8,501 bases of DNA, from assembly GCA_964486825.1 (NCBI GenBank), contig CAZAQS010000210.1:1-8501 (forward strand). Reading direction: 5' to 3'. The translations under genes were made by a program, and so were the position numbers. This document shows, piece after piece, positions 1 to 5,533 of this stretch. This DNA comes from CAZAQS01 sp964486825. Its GTDB lineage: Bacteria; Chloroflexota; Anaerolineae; Anaerolineales; UBA4823. The notes below the pieces were generated by a model that was not told where the DNA came from, did not search any database, and was given only the letters and a program-made list of their open reading frames with translations. How positions within the stretch are numbered: the stretch's first letter is position 1; every line of letters begins with the position of its first letter.

Positions 1-956
1 TTGCGGTACTCGTCCAGGGTGGTCGCCCCGATCATATGCAGCTCGCCACGCGCCAACATCGGCTTGAGCATATTGCCGGCGTCCATGGCGCCCTCGGCTG
101 CTCCCGCTCCGACCACGGTGTGCATCTCATCGACGAACAGGATGATCTCGCCCTGCGCGTCGGTGACCTCTTTCAGTACGGCTTTCAGGCGCTCTTCGAA
201 CTCACCACGGTATTTAGCGCCGGCTACCAGCGCGCCCATATCCAACTGGATCAAGCGCTTGTGCTTGAGACCTTCGGGCACATCCCCGTTTACCATGCGC
301 TGAGCCAATCCCTCGACGATGGCGGTTTTTCCAACCCCAGGGTCACCGATAATGGCCGGGTTGTTCTTGGTGCGGCGGGAAAGGATCTGTACCACCCGGC
401 GGATCTCCTCATCGCGCCCGATAACCGGGTCCACCTTACCCTGGCGGGCTTGGGCTGTCAGGTCCCGGCCGTATTTCTCCAGGGCCTGGTAAGTCTCCTC
501 AGGGTTCTGAGAGCTGACCCGCTGGGTGCCGCGCACGGAGGCCAGCGCTTTGAGGATGTCATCCTTGGCCAACCCATACTGGCTGAGGCGTTTACCTTCA
601 ACGCTGTCTGTCAGGCCGAGCAGGATATGCTCGGTAGAAATAAACTCGTCGCCCATGCCGCGGGCGTACCGCTCGGCTGCTGCCAGCACGTCCGAGGTTG
701 CCCGGGACAGGCCAACTTCCCCACCGGCCCCATACACCCTGGGCCGGTTCTCCAGCTCGCGGGCGGCCTCATCCCGCAGCGCATCGATCCCGCCCGACAC
801 CCGGGTGACGACTGCCGGGACAACACCATCCGGCTGGCGCAGGAGAGCCAGCAAAAGGTGCAGTGGCTCGATGCTCTGGTGGTTGTATTCCTGAGCCAGG
901 CGTTGGGCGCTAAGCAGGGCTTCTTGAGATTTTTGAGTATAACGTTCCAGGTTCAT
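1..956 (-). CDS. clpB: ATP-dependent disaggregase ClpB, N-terminal part (truncated by window edge)
   Basis: ClpB is a cytosolic hexameric AAA+ chaperone that works with DnaK to pull proteins out of aggregates. Reading leftward from ATG at 956-954 gives 318 open codons with no stop before the window edge. Residues 1 to about 145 are the Clp N domain, with its double helical repeat (starts MNLERYTQKSQEAL; second repeat near FISTEHILLGL). The first AAA+ domain follows. Walker A, GDPGVGKT, is at residues 204-211 and Walker B, ILFVDEMHT, has Asp276 and Glu277; both lie within two residues of the E. coli ClpB positions. The substrate-loop motif KYRGEFEERLK lies between them. The sequence ends in TTLDEYRK, so the middle domain and second AAA+ domain are outside the window. 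An AAGGAGGAG Shine-Dalgarno lies 4-6 bases upstream of the ATG. I saw no CIRCE (HrcA) operator. ClpC is less likely, given the N-terminal sequence. The long plus-strand open frame here is an antisense shadow. Confidence 0.96.
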   Translation of the reverse strand, partial: MNLERYTQKSQEALLSAQRLAQEYNHQSIEPLHLLLALLRQPDGVVPAVVTRVSGGIDALRDEAARELENRPRVYGAGGEVGLSRATSDVLAAAERYARGMGDEFISTEHILLGLTDSVEGKRLSQYGLAKDDILKALASVRGTQRVSSQNPEETYQALEKYGRDLTAQARQGKVDPVIGRDEEIRRVVQILSRRTKNNPAIIGDPGVGKTAIVEGLAQRMVNGDVPEGLKHKRLIQLDMGALVAGAKYRGEFEERLKAVLKEVTDAQGEIILFVDEMHTVVGAGAAEGAMDAGNMLKPMLARGELHMIGATTLDEYR

Positions 957-990
957 AAATACTCCTCCTTAAGTACCAATACTCTTGGAC

Positions 991-1001
991 TGGAACTTCC
1001 A
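991..1001. repeat. 11-bp perfect palindrome in clpB leader (possible operator)
   Basis: TGGAA-C-TTCCA lies 35 bases upstream of the clpB start, where the -10 region would fall if the perfect TTGACA at 1021-1016 (minus strand) were used as -35. The placement would suit a repressor site. The sequence matches no operator I recognise, and 11 bp can occur by chance. Confidence 0.3.
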
Positions 1002-1084
1002 CTTTAAAATTTTGATGTCAATAAATTACCAGCTCGAAAGCCCAAAGCTGAGGGCTTGTGCGGTGGATTCTCCTTGGCCTGAAA

Positions 1085-1115
1085 AGTATAACTATCCAAT
1101 ATAGGAAAAATGTAA
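1085..1115 (-). promoter_or_regulatory. Candidate clpB promoter
   Basis: On the minus strand TTACAT (1115-1110) is followed, after 19 bases, by TATACT (1090-1085), a 5/6 match to the -10 consensus. The spacing is longer than ideal. A competing arrangement is the perfect TTGACA at 1021-1016, but it has no good -10 at 16-18 bases. Either would give clpB its own transcription start in the 184-base gap after the rhomboid gene. Confidence 0.3.
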
Positions 1116-1131
1116 GCGGATTGTTAACCGC
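1105..1131 (-). terminator. Weak candidate terminator after the rhomboid gene
   Basis: Ten bases past the rhomboid stop, the minus-strand RNA can form a four-pair GCGG/CCGC stem (1131-1128 with 1119-1116) with an 8-base loop. It is followed within a few bases by a T5 run (1110-1106). The stem is short, so termination may be partial and some transcripts may read into clpB. A second stem, GGGCTT/AAGCCC at 1057-1038, lies further on without a clear T run. Confidence 0.25.
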
Positions 1132-1140
1132 GCGTATGTA

Positions 1141-1818
1141 TCACTGCCAGCGAGGCATGTGGTTGTAGAGTTCCCGGCTTACGAAGAGCTTGGCCAGGAC
1201 GAACCCGGCTGCAAACCCGCCGATATGCGCCCAGAAAGCCACCCCCCCTACATCCGGCCCGCCCAGGGCAAGGATGCCCTGGAAGAGCTGTAGCACGAAC
1301 CACAAGCCCAAGACGATGATGGCGGGCACCATGGTTAGCCGTAAGAAAAACCCCAACGGTATGAGAGACAGCACCCGGCTCCGGGGATACAGGATCAGGT
1401 AAGCGCCCAAAGCGGCCGCAATCGCCCCGCTGGCGCCCAAGGTTGGAATTTGTGAGCCGGGAGAAGTGAAGATATGGATGGCAGATGCCAGCAAACCGCC
1501 CAGCAGGTAAAAGAGCAGGTAACGGAAGTGGCCCATGGCGTCTTCTACATTGTCGCCGAAGATCCACAGGTAGAGCATGTTCCCACCGATATGGGGGATG
1601 CCGGCGTGCATGAACATGCTGGTGAATAAGCGGATGAAATTGCGCAAGTCTAGATCCCGCAAGAGCTGAGCAGGCACCAGGGCATGCTCCAGGACGAAGG
1701 CTTCCGGGTCAGGGGTAATAAATTCCTGGTATACGAATACCAGGATGTTGATAGCGATTAGGCTGTAATTAACAAATGGGGTGATATGAGTCGGGTTTTC
1801 ATCTTTCAGCGGAATCAT
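1141..1818 (-). CDS. Rhomboid-family intramembrane serine protease
   Basis: The 225-residue protein is a multi-pass membrane protease that cuts transmembrane helices of substrates inside the bilayer. The catalytic dyad is visible: Ser130 in GASG (128-131) and His198 in AHIGG. The oxyanion-side motif is also present, with His71, His76 and Asn80 in FMHAGIPHIGGNMLYLW (HxxxN). About six hydrophobic helices can be placed near residues 15-32, 62-90 (re-entrant/TM2), 98-116, 127-145, 160-182 and 194-213, which fits the basic six-helix bacterial rhomboid core. There is no extra N-terminal domain. The ATG at 1818-1816 has a GGGAGG Shine-Dalgarno (1830-1825) with a 6-base gap. A strong promoter and a 14-bp leader hairpin lie upstream. 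The gene precedes clpB in the same direction, with 184 bases between them. The natural substrate cannot be told from the sequence. Confidence 0.95.
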   Translation of the reverse strand: MIPLKDENPTHITPFVNYSLIAINILVFVYQEFITPDPEAFVLEHALVPAQLLRDLDLRNFIRLFTSMFMHAGIPHIGGNMLYLWIFGDNVEDAMGHFRYLLFYLLGGLLASAIHIFTSPGSQIPTLGASGAIAAALGAYLILYPRSRVLSLIPLGFFLRLTMVPAIIVLGLWFVLQLFQGILALGGPDVGGVAFWAHIGGFAAGFVLAKLFVSRELYNHMPRWQ

Positions 1819-1854
1819 TTTTTTCCTCCCTGGTATGAGTACAGGAGACCGGAG

Positions 1855-1888
1855 TTGTTGTAGAAACCTGGCTGGGTTTCCACAACAA
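1855..1888 (-). repeat. 14-bp inverted repeat / leader hairpin of the rhomboid gene
   Basis: TTGTTGTAGAAACC (1855-1868) and GGTTTCCACAACAA (1875-1888) form a 14-pair stem with a 6-base loop. The only imperfect pair is a G-U wobble if transcribed on the minus strand, but an A-C mismatch on the plus strand. That asymmetry fits an RNA element in the rhomboid 5' leader, about 37-70 bases before the ATG. No T run follows, so it is not a simple terminator. It could also be a DNA operator just downstream of the promoter. Confidence 0.6.
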
Positions 1889-1917
1889 ATTCAGAGCCCG
1901 TAGTATTTCTTATGATC

Positions 1918-1947
1918 ATTGTAACTGGATTTCCGGCATCCTGTCAA
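1918..1947 (-). promoter_or_regulatory. Promoter of the rhomboid gene
   Basis: On the minus strand a perfect TTGACA (1947-1942) is followed, after 18 bases, by TACAAT (1923-1918), 5/6 to the -10 consensus. Transcription would begin near 1911, giving a leader of about 93 bases that contains the 1855-1888 hairpin. This is the best sigma-70-type match in the window. Confidence 0.6.
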
Positions 1948-2005
1948 AGGAGTTCTTGACCTTTGGGCAATAGAAAGGGACAGATATCCTTGTGGGTCGC
2001 GGGCG

Positions 2006-2039
2006 TTCACCTGGGGACATGACAGTTACCCCACATGAA
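2006..2039. repeat. Nested inverted repeat in the divergent control region
   Basis: TTCA-2-TGGGG (2006-2016) mirrors CCCCA-2-TGAA (2029-2039) around a 12-base centre, giving a 9-pair stem with a symmetric 2x2 internal loop. It sits between the two divergent promoters. No T run follows on either strand, so an operator or folded DNA/RNA site is more likely than a terminator. Confidence 0.35.
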
Positions 2040-2049
2040 TGGTTTGTCT

Positions 2050-2064
2050 GAACATCCAGTGTTC
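2050..2064. repeat. GAACA-5-TGTTC inverted repeat, possible operator
   Basis: Perfect 5-bp arms GAACA (2050-2054) and TGTTC (2060-2064) flank TCCAG. The site lies about 50 bases upstream of the FHA -35 box. It resembles a Gram-positive LexA box in its half-sites, but that box has GAAC-N4-GTTC and this has N7, so I do not call it LexA. Confidence 0.3.
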
Positions 2065-2112
2065 TGGGGTTTGGAAGGTTTATCCAGCTGGGAGGTGGGG
2101 GTCGATTTCTAT

Positions 2113-2140
2113 TTGACGAATAAGCGAAAAGTAGTACACT
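2113..2140 (+). promoter_or_regulatory. Promoter of the FHA-domain gene
   Basis: TTGACG (2113-2118) and TACACT (2135-2140) are 5/6 and 4/6 matches to the -35 and -10 boxes, with a 16-base spacer. The start would be near 2147, leaving a leader of about 40 bases before the ATG at 2186. Confidence 0.45.
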
Positions 2141-2185
2141 ATGCATAGGATTTAATCTGGTCGGAACTGAAAACAGGAGGACTGC

Positions 2186-2842
2186 ATGGCCCCACAGGGA
2201 TACCAACTCGTGATGCGCACCGGCCCCACCACGGGTAAGACCTATACGTTAGAAGCGAGCGAGGTCACCGTTGGCAGAGATCCATCCAACGATATTGTAA
2301 TCAATGACGCTGAGGTGTCACGGAAACATGCCCGGCTGCTCTTCCAGGAGGGGAGTTATGTGTTGGAAGACCTGGGCTCTACCAACGGGACCTATATCAA
2401 TGGCCAGCGCTTGATGGGGCCTTACCAGCTCCGACACGGGGACTTGATTTTGCTGGGGGAGAATATCAGCATGACCTATGAGTATCTAGCCCAGGACGAG
2501 GAAGGTACGGTTGCCGTGCGTCCCCGGCAGGTTGAAACCCCTGCTGTTCCCCCACCCTCCCAATATGCTTACGCACGTGAGGAAGGCATGCGCCAGCAAG
2601 CCCCAGTGCGCCCTTCAGAACCCCCCGCCTCATATTCCGGCTATGTGCCGCCTGGCCCGGGGGCCTATGATACCCCTGATGTCCCCGCTCCGCCGACCAG
2701 GTCCGCCAACCGCCCGTGGTTGTATGCAGGTCTGGGGTGCCTGGTAGTGGTGATCTGTATCCTGGCAGCGGGCGCGTTTGCTTTCGATAGCTTGAACCTG
2801 TACTGCGTGCCGCCCTTTGACGTGCTTTTCCCCTGTCCGTAA
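2186..2842 (+). CDS. FHA-domain protein with C-terminal membrane helix
   Basis: FHA domains bind phosphothreonine peptides, usually downstream of Ser/Thr kinases. In this 218-residue protein the FHA domain covers residues about 6-100, and the phosphopeptide-binding residues are intact: Gly30-Arg31 (GRDPSNDI), Ser45-Arg46-Lys47-His48 (SRKHAR) and Asn67 in STNGTYING. A Pro-, Tyr- and Arg-rich linker without regular structure runs from about 105 to 175. One hydrophobic helix follows at about 178-200, then a short tail CVPPFDVLFPCP with two cysteines (207, 217) that could form a disulfide outside the membrane. The FHA domain would face the cytoplasm, tethered at its C-terminus. The ATG has AGGAGG at 2175-2180 with a 5-base gap. 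No kinase or phosphatase gene is in the window, so its partner is unknown. The gene is convergent with the metallopeptidase gene and divergent from the rhomboid gene. Confidence 0.9.
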   Translation: MAPQGYQLVMRTGPTTGKTYTLEASEVTVGRDPSNDIVINDAEVSRKHARLLFQEGSYVLEDLGSTNGTYINGQRLMGPYQLRHGDLILLGENISMTYEYLAQDEEGTVAVRPRQVETPAVPPPSQYAYAREEGMRQQAPVRPSEPPASYSGYVPPGPGAYDTPDVPAPPTRSANRPWLYAGLGCLVVVICILAAGAFAFDSLNLYCVPPFDVLFPCP

Positions 2843-2933
2843 AATGCGGGCGAACAATTTGATGGATTTAGTGTGGTGAGAGCGCGCCGCATCCCCTACC
2901 CTTAAATTCTTGCGTCCTTTACGGCTTTGCGTG

Positions 2934-2961
2934 AAAAAAGGTATCGGGATAGATGCCTACC
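2934..2961 (-). terminator. Intrinsic terminator overlapping the metallopeptidase stop codon
   Basis: In the minus-strand RNA, GGUA (2961-2958) pairs with UACC (2943-2940). An inner GG/CC pair extends the stem, and a run of six T (2939-2934) follows at once. The stop codon TAG (2959-2957) is inside the stem. The stem is short and bulged, so confidence is moderate. I found no equally clear terminator for the convergent FHA gene in 2843-2933. Confidence 0.45.
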
Positions 2962-4549
2962 AGAGCGTCTCCTCATAAACCGGGGCAGGGTGAAGGACCT
3001 GGTTATCCAGCTCGACATGTAAATTTGCCAGTACCAGCCCGGCTGTCTCGTAGCGCCTAGCAACCAGGTGCTGGTGCGCGTCCACAAGCATCTCCTCCAG
3101 GATGATATTGGCGGGCGCCGAAGGTCGCCGGACAAAATCTGCGACGAGACCGCGCTCCTGCATTTCACGCCGGTCCGGCAGCCAGGCAGTCATAAAATAA
3201 GCCGAGGGATCCAGGTGCTGCTGGTAACGACGAACGCTTTCATAAAACTCGACCGTCAGTTGGATGTCATGAATGTCTTCCGCTGTAACCTCCTGGCGGC
3301 TCAGCTCTTCTAAAAACATCTGCTCGAGCTGGGAAAAGCTAAGTTTGAAGTGGTATTGCAGGGCCTGGTCGATTGCCCGAGCGTGGCTGCCGCTGGGATG
3401 GGGGTGAATATCGCGGTAGAAGTCGTTAAAAGCCTCCCATCCCCAGGTACTGATCATGAATTTGACCAGCGCGGCCGCTTGCAGGTAGCCGATCTCGTGC
3501 TGGGCGGGGTAGAAGTTATCCGCCAGGGATTCCAGGGGCTGGTACCAACCCATGTCTCCGGCGAACTCGCCCTCGTCAATCTCCAGCAGGGCGGCTGCCC
3601 GGGCCAGGATGGCTTCAGGCTTGAAATGCCCCCCGCTCAGGTAGACTGCCAGGCCTTCCACCAGGAGGGTTGGGCGCAGCTCACCACCCAGGCGGGCGTC
3701 CAGGATATGCACCATCTCGTGATGCAGGACCATCTCGAAACTACTGCCGGCATAATTGCGGTCCAGGTAGGAAACGCTGATCCCATCTCCCGCGAAACCG
3801 CCGTGCCCTAAGACGCGCGGCAGGAGTGTCAGGTTGAGCGGTTCCTGGAGCTCGACGCCTATTTCCCTGGCAGCCTGCCGGGCGATGCCATCGATCCGTT
3901 CGAGCAGCCAGTCCAGGTCGCGATCCGCATCTGTCCCGGTGATATAGTGAACGGTGCAGCACTCGCTCTCGGCGCTGGCCCACTCGGCGTACGGTTCGGG
4001 GGGTGGGAGAGCGCTGAAGGGGTTGAGAACCACGCTCTCCTGCCACTGGTAGTCCTCCGGATCTAGGCTATAGGTCAGTGTGTAAGAGCCCGGCTCCAGC
4101 TCCGCTGTGTCCCAAGCCCAAGAAAAGGTAGCCTGCATGCGTTGCTCGATCCCGAAAGGTCCGAACTCGAGCGGGCCTAGCTGCTCCCCGGCCGGCTCGC
4201 TGATGCTCACCGTTACCCGCTGTTCGGAGACATCGACCCCCGGCGGTGCGATGACTTCCAGGCTGACCTGGTCGCCAACGTATAGGGCATGGTCGGGATG
4301 GTAGCGAACGCTGTATTCCTGTTCCGGAGCGCCAGTTGGTTCGGGCGTGGGAGTCAGGGTAGGGGTAAAGACTGGCGTTGGGGTAAAGGCGGGTGTCCCG
4401 GTAGCTTGCAGGGTCTCTGTCGGAGAGGTGGTGGACTGGATAGGAGTGGGAGTAGTGAGGTCTCCGTTGGTGGGAGACAGTCCCAGGGCACTGCATGACA
4501 GAGACAGAAGCACAAATAAGGCCAGGATGAATACCGGTGATTTCCTCAT
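2957..4549 (-). CDS. Secreted zinc metallopeptidase (peptidase MA-like, gluzincin), probable lipoprotein
   Basis: With ATG at 4549-4547 the protein has 530 residues. It starts MRKSPVFILALF..., a basic n-region plus hydrophobic core ending at SLSC. Cys19 is a plausible lipidation site, although Leu is at -2 and -4 rather than the usual -3. Residues about 32-72 are a Thr/Pro-rich stalk typical of exported Chloroflexota proteins. A beta-rich region (about 78-176) follows, resembling an extracellular immunoglobulin-like module. The catalytic domain, about 200-420, has HHEMVH (zinc ligands His277 and His281, catalytic Glu278) and a likely third ligand Glu298 in VEGLAVYLSG, the gluzincin pattern. 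The segment HEIGYLQAAALVKFM is typical of peptidase-MA-like domains. The C-terminal 110 residues look helical and are unassigned. An in-frame ATG at 4594 would add 15 residues before the signal peptide and has no Shine-Dalgarno. The substrate is unknown. Confidence 0.85.
   Translation of the reverse strand: MRKSPVFILALFVLLSLSCSALGLSPTNGDLTTPTPIQSTTSPTETLQATGTPAFTPTPVFTPTLTPTPEPTGAPEQEYSVRYHPDHALYVGDQVSLEVIAPPGVDVSEQRVTVSISEPAGEQLGPLEFGPFGIEQRMQATFSWAWDTAELEPGSYTLTYSLDPEDYQWQESVVLNPFSALPPPEPYAEWASAESECCTVHYITGTDADRDLDWLLERIDGIARQAAREIGVELQEPLNLTLLPRVLGHGGFAGDGISVSYLDRNYAGSSFEMVLHHEMVHILDARLGGELRPTLLVEGLAVYLSGGHFKPEAILARAAALLEIDEGEFAGDMGWYQPLESLADNFYPAQHEIGYLQAAALVKFMISTWGWEAFNDFYRDIHPHPSGSHARAIDQALQYHFKLSFSQLEQMFLEELSRQEVTAEDIHDIQLTVEFYESVRRYQQHLDPSAYFMTAWLPDRREMQERGLVADFVRRPSAPANIILEEMLVDAHQHLVARRYETAGLVLANLHVELDNQVLHPAPVYEETLW
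4334..4456 (-). repeat. Low-complexity Thr-Pro stalk-coding repeat
   Basis: Within the metallopeptidase gene, about 40 codons encode repeated TPTP/FTPT units. This is a flexible, probably glycosylatable spacer that would hold the catalytic part away from the membrane. The repetitive DNA is the likely source of the spurious open frames on the opposite strand. Confidence 0.6.
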
Positions 4550-4556
4550 AAATTGG

Positions 4557-4562
4557 ATTATA
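4557..4562 (-). promoter_or_regulatory. Perfect -10 box just before the metallopeptidase start
   Basis: TATAAT reads on the minus strand from 4562 to 4557, 7 bases before ATG 4549. Transcription from it would begin at or next to the ATG, giving a leaderless mRNA. That fits the absence of any Shine-Dalgarno before this ATG. The -35 match is poor (TTAAAT at 4588-4583, spacing 20). Confidence 0.4.
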
Positions 4563-4675
4563 GCAGCCTTTGGATGGGGGGAATTTAAGGACATATGAGT
4601 GCAGTCGTATAACCGCCCGCAATTTCATTTAAGTACCCCTCTTAAGGGTCCAAAAAACCTGCCGGAGGTTCATCG

Positions 4676-4691
4676 CCGGCTGGTAAAATAG
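4676..4691 (+). promoter_or_regulatory. Extended -10 promoter of the hydrolase gene (shared 16-bp box, copy 1)
   Basis: CCGGCTGGTAAAATAG contains TGG-TAAAAT, an extended -10 element (TGn plus a 5/6 -10 match), at 4681-4689. No convincing -35 lies 17-18 bases upstream (TGCCGG), as is common for extended -10 promoters. An identical 16-base copy precedes the aminotransferase gene. Transcription would begin near 4696, leaving a leader of about 170 bases. Confidence 0.55.
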
Positions 4692-4783
4692 GTTTTGAAA
4701 AGAAGCGGAGGCCCAGGCAGAGCTGGTGCAGCACCTTGCAAAGTTCGATGATCTACTTAATTTATCTCAGACCGCTCCACAAA

Positions 4784-4848
4784 GACAAATGCTTTGTCAA
4801 GGCGAATAGCTTGATTTAACGCTGATTCACAACGAGCCTTGACAAAGC
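4784..4848 (+). promoter_or_regulatory. Leader with two mutually exclusive hairpins
   Basis: Arm A, GACAAA (4784-4789), can pair with TTTGTC (4793-4798) across a 3-base loop. The same TTTGTC belongs to GCTTTGTCAAGGC (4791-4803), which pairs perfectly over 13 bases with GCCTTGACAAAGC (4836-4848). Inside that larger hairpin, GAATAGC (4804-4810) can pair with GCTgATTC (4821-4828) with one bulge. The large stem ends 7 bases before the AGGAG ribosome site (4856-4860) of the hydrolase gene. This layout could serve a translational or transcriptional switch, or be an operator. No ligand or class is recognised. Confidence 0.5.
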
Positions 4849-4864
4849 TTAATACAGGAGAAAT

Positions 4865-5533
4865 ATGAACACTTACGTTACCGCTGATTCTCTCGATCAA
4901 CAAACTGAGACCTGGCTCGCCAGAATCGCTCCATACAACACGCACCCCATGAAGCCTCATCCGGAGAAAACCGCGCTGCTCGTCACTGACATGCAGATCT
5001 TCTTTCTCGATCCTGAGTCGCCCACCTTCACCTGTGGTGGGCTGGCGATTCTGCCCCGGTTGAAGAAGCTGATCGGTGTCTTTCGAGAGAAAGGTCTGCC
5101 GGTGATCTACACCCAACACGTACACCATCCTGGCAATCTCGACAGCGGCATTATGGGCTGGTGGTGGGAAGGGATGTGCATTGAAGGCAGCCCGGAAAGC
5201 CGGGTCCATCCAGAGATTGCCCCCAATCCCGGTGAGAAAGTGATCCAGAAGCACCGCTACTCAGCCTTCTACAATACTGATCTGGAAACCGTGCTGCGCG
5301 TTCTCAAGGTGGAAGACCTGGTCATCTCCGGCGTAATGACCAATATGTGCTGCGAATCGTCAGCCCGTGATGCTTACTATCGGGATTACCGGGTATTCTT
5401 CCTGGCAGACGGTACAGGCAGTATCAATGAGGAGATGCATCTCGCTTCACTGATGAACTTGGCGCTGGGGTTTGCGCATGTCACCACGGTGCAGCAGGTA
5501 ATCCAAAACCTGCGGGACGATCTCAAACGGTAA
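4865..5533 (+). CDS. Isochorismatase-family cysteine hydrolase
   Basis: The 222-residue cytosolic enzyme belongs to the isochorismatase-like hydrolases, which cleave amides, ureides or vinyl ethers with a Cys-Asp-Lys triad. All three residues are visible: Asp42 in LLVTDMQ, Lys129 in VIQKHRYSAF, and Cys162 in SGVMTNMCCESSARDA, where the second Cys163 is a variation on the usual TNxCxExTAR. The cis-peptide VMT motif precedes the nucleophile. A His-rich segment (TQHVHHP, 84-89) and an unusual Trp triplet (99-101) probably shape the pocket. The pattern resembles nicotinamidase, N-carbamoylsarcosine or ureidoacrylate hydrolases more than true isochorismatase, but the substrate cannot be assigned. 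The ATG has AGGAG with a 4-base gap. Met29 is an alternative start but lacks a ribosome site. Upstream lie an extended -10 promoter and a structured leader. Confidence 0.9.
   Translation: MNTYVTADSLDQQTETWLARIAPYNTHPMKPHPEKTALLVTDMQIFFLDPESPTFTCGGLAILPRLKKLIGVFREKGLPVIYTQHVHHPGNLDSGIMGWWWEGMCIEGSPESRVHPEIAPNPGEKVIQKHRYSAFYNTDLETVLRVLKVEDLVISGVMTNMCCESSARDAYYRDYRVFFLADGTGSINEEMHLASLMNLALGFAHVTTVQQVIQNLRDDLKR

Larger units (their letters stand above)
1819..2185. other. Divergent control region between rhomboid and FHA genes
   Basis: This gap of 367 bases holds two outward-facing promoters and three inverted repeats, listed separately. A minus-strand open frame (2206-1916) spans much of it, but it lacks a Shine-Dalgarno, has low-complexity composition, and overlaps the FHA start, so I do not call it a gene. 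A further inverted repeat, CAAAGG/CCTTTG at 1945-1950 and 1960-1965, overlaps the -35 box of the rhomboid promoter and could be an operator. Confidence 0.6.
4550..4864. other. Divergent control region between metallopeptidase and hydrolase genes
   Basis: This 315-base gap holds the metallopeptidase -10 box, the hydrolase extended -10 promoter and the alternative hairpin leader, each listed separately. I see no convincing small gene. The minus-strand open frame entering it from 5254 is an antisense shadow of the hydrolase gene. Confidence 0.55.

Noticed and set aside
36..1007. Long plus-strand open frame (323 codons)
   Set aside because: It is the antisense shadow of clpB. The minus strand carries the N domain, Walker A and Walker B in one frame, while the plus-strand product has no recognisable domain or ribosome site.
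957..1140. CIRCE/HrcA operator before clpB
   Set aside because: I looked for TTAGCACTC-N9-GAGTGCTAA on both strands and found nothing close.
2050..2064. LexA (SOS) box
   Set aside because: Half-sites GAAC and GTTC are present but separated by 7 bases instead of the 4 of the Gram-positive LexA box, and the gene has no DNA-damage link.
1916..2206. Minus-strand open frame of 96 codons in the rhomboid-FHA spacer
   Set aside because: No Shine-Dalgarno, unlikely composition, overlap with the FHA start, and it covers both promoters and the inverted repeats.
2843..2933. Terminator for the FHA gene (ATGCGG 2844-2849 with CCGCAT 2887-2892)
   Set aside because: The stem is 6 bases with a 37-base loop and no T run follows.
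4068..4628. Minus-strand open frame of 186 codons overlapping the metallopeptidase N-terminus
   Set aside because: It is an alternative frame through the Thr-Pro repeat; the overlapping frame encodes the signal peptide, stalk and later the zinc site.
4757..5254. Minus-strand open frame of 165 codons
   Set aside because: Antisense to the hydrolase gene, whose plus-strand frame has the full Asp-Lys-Cys triad and a good ribosome site.
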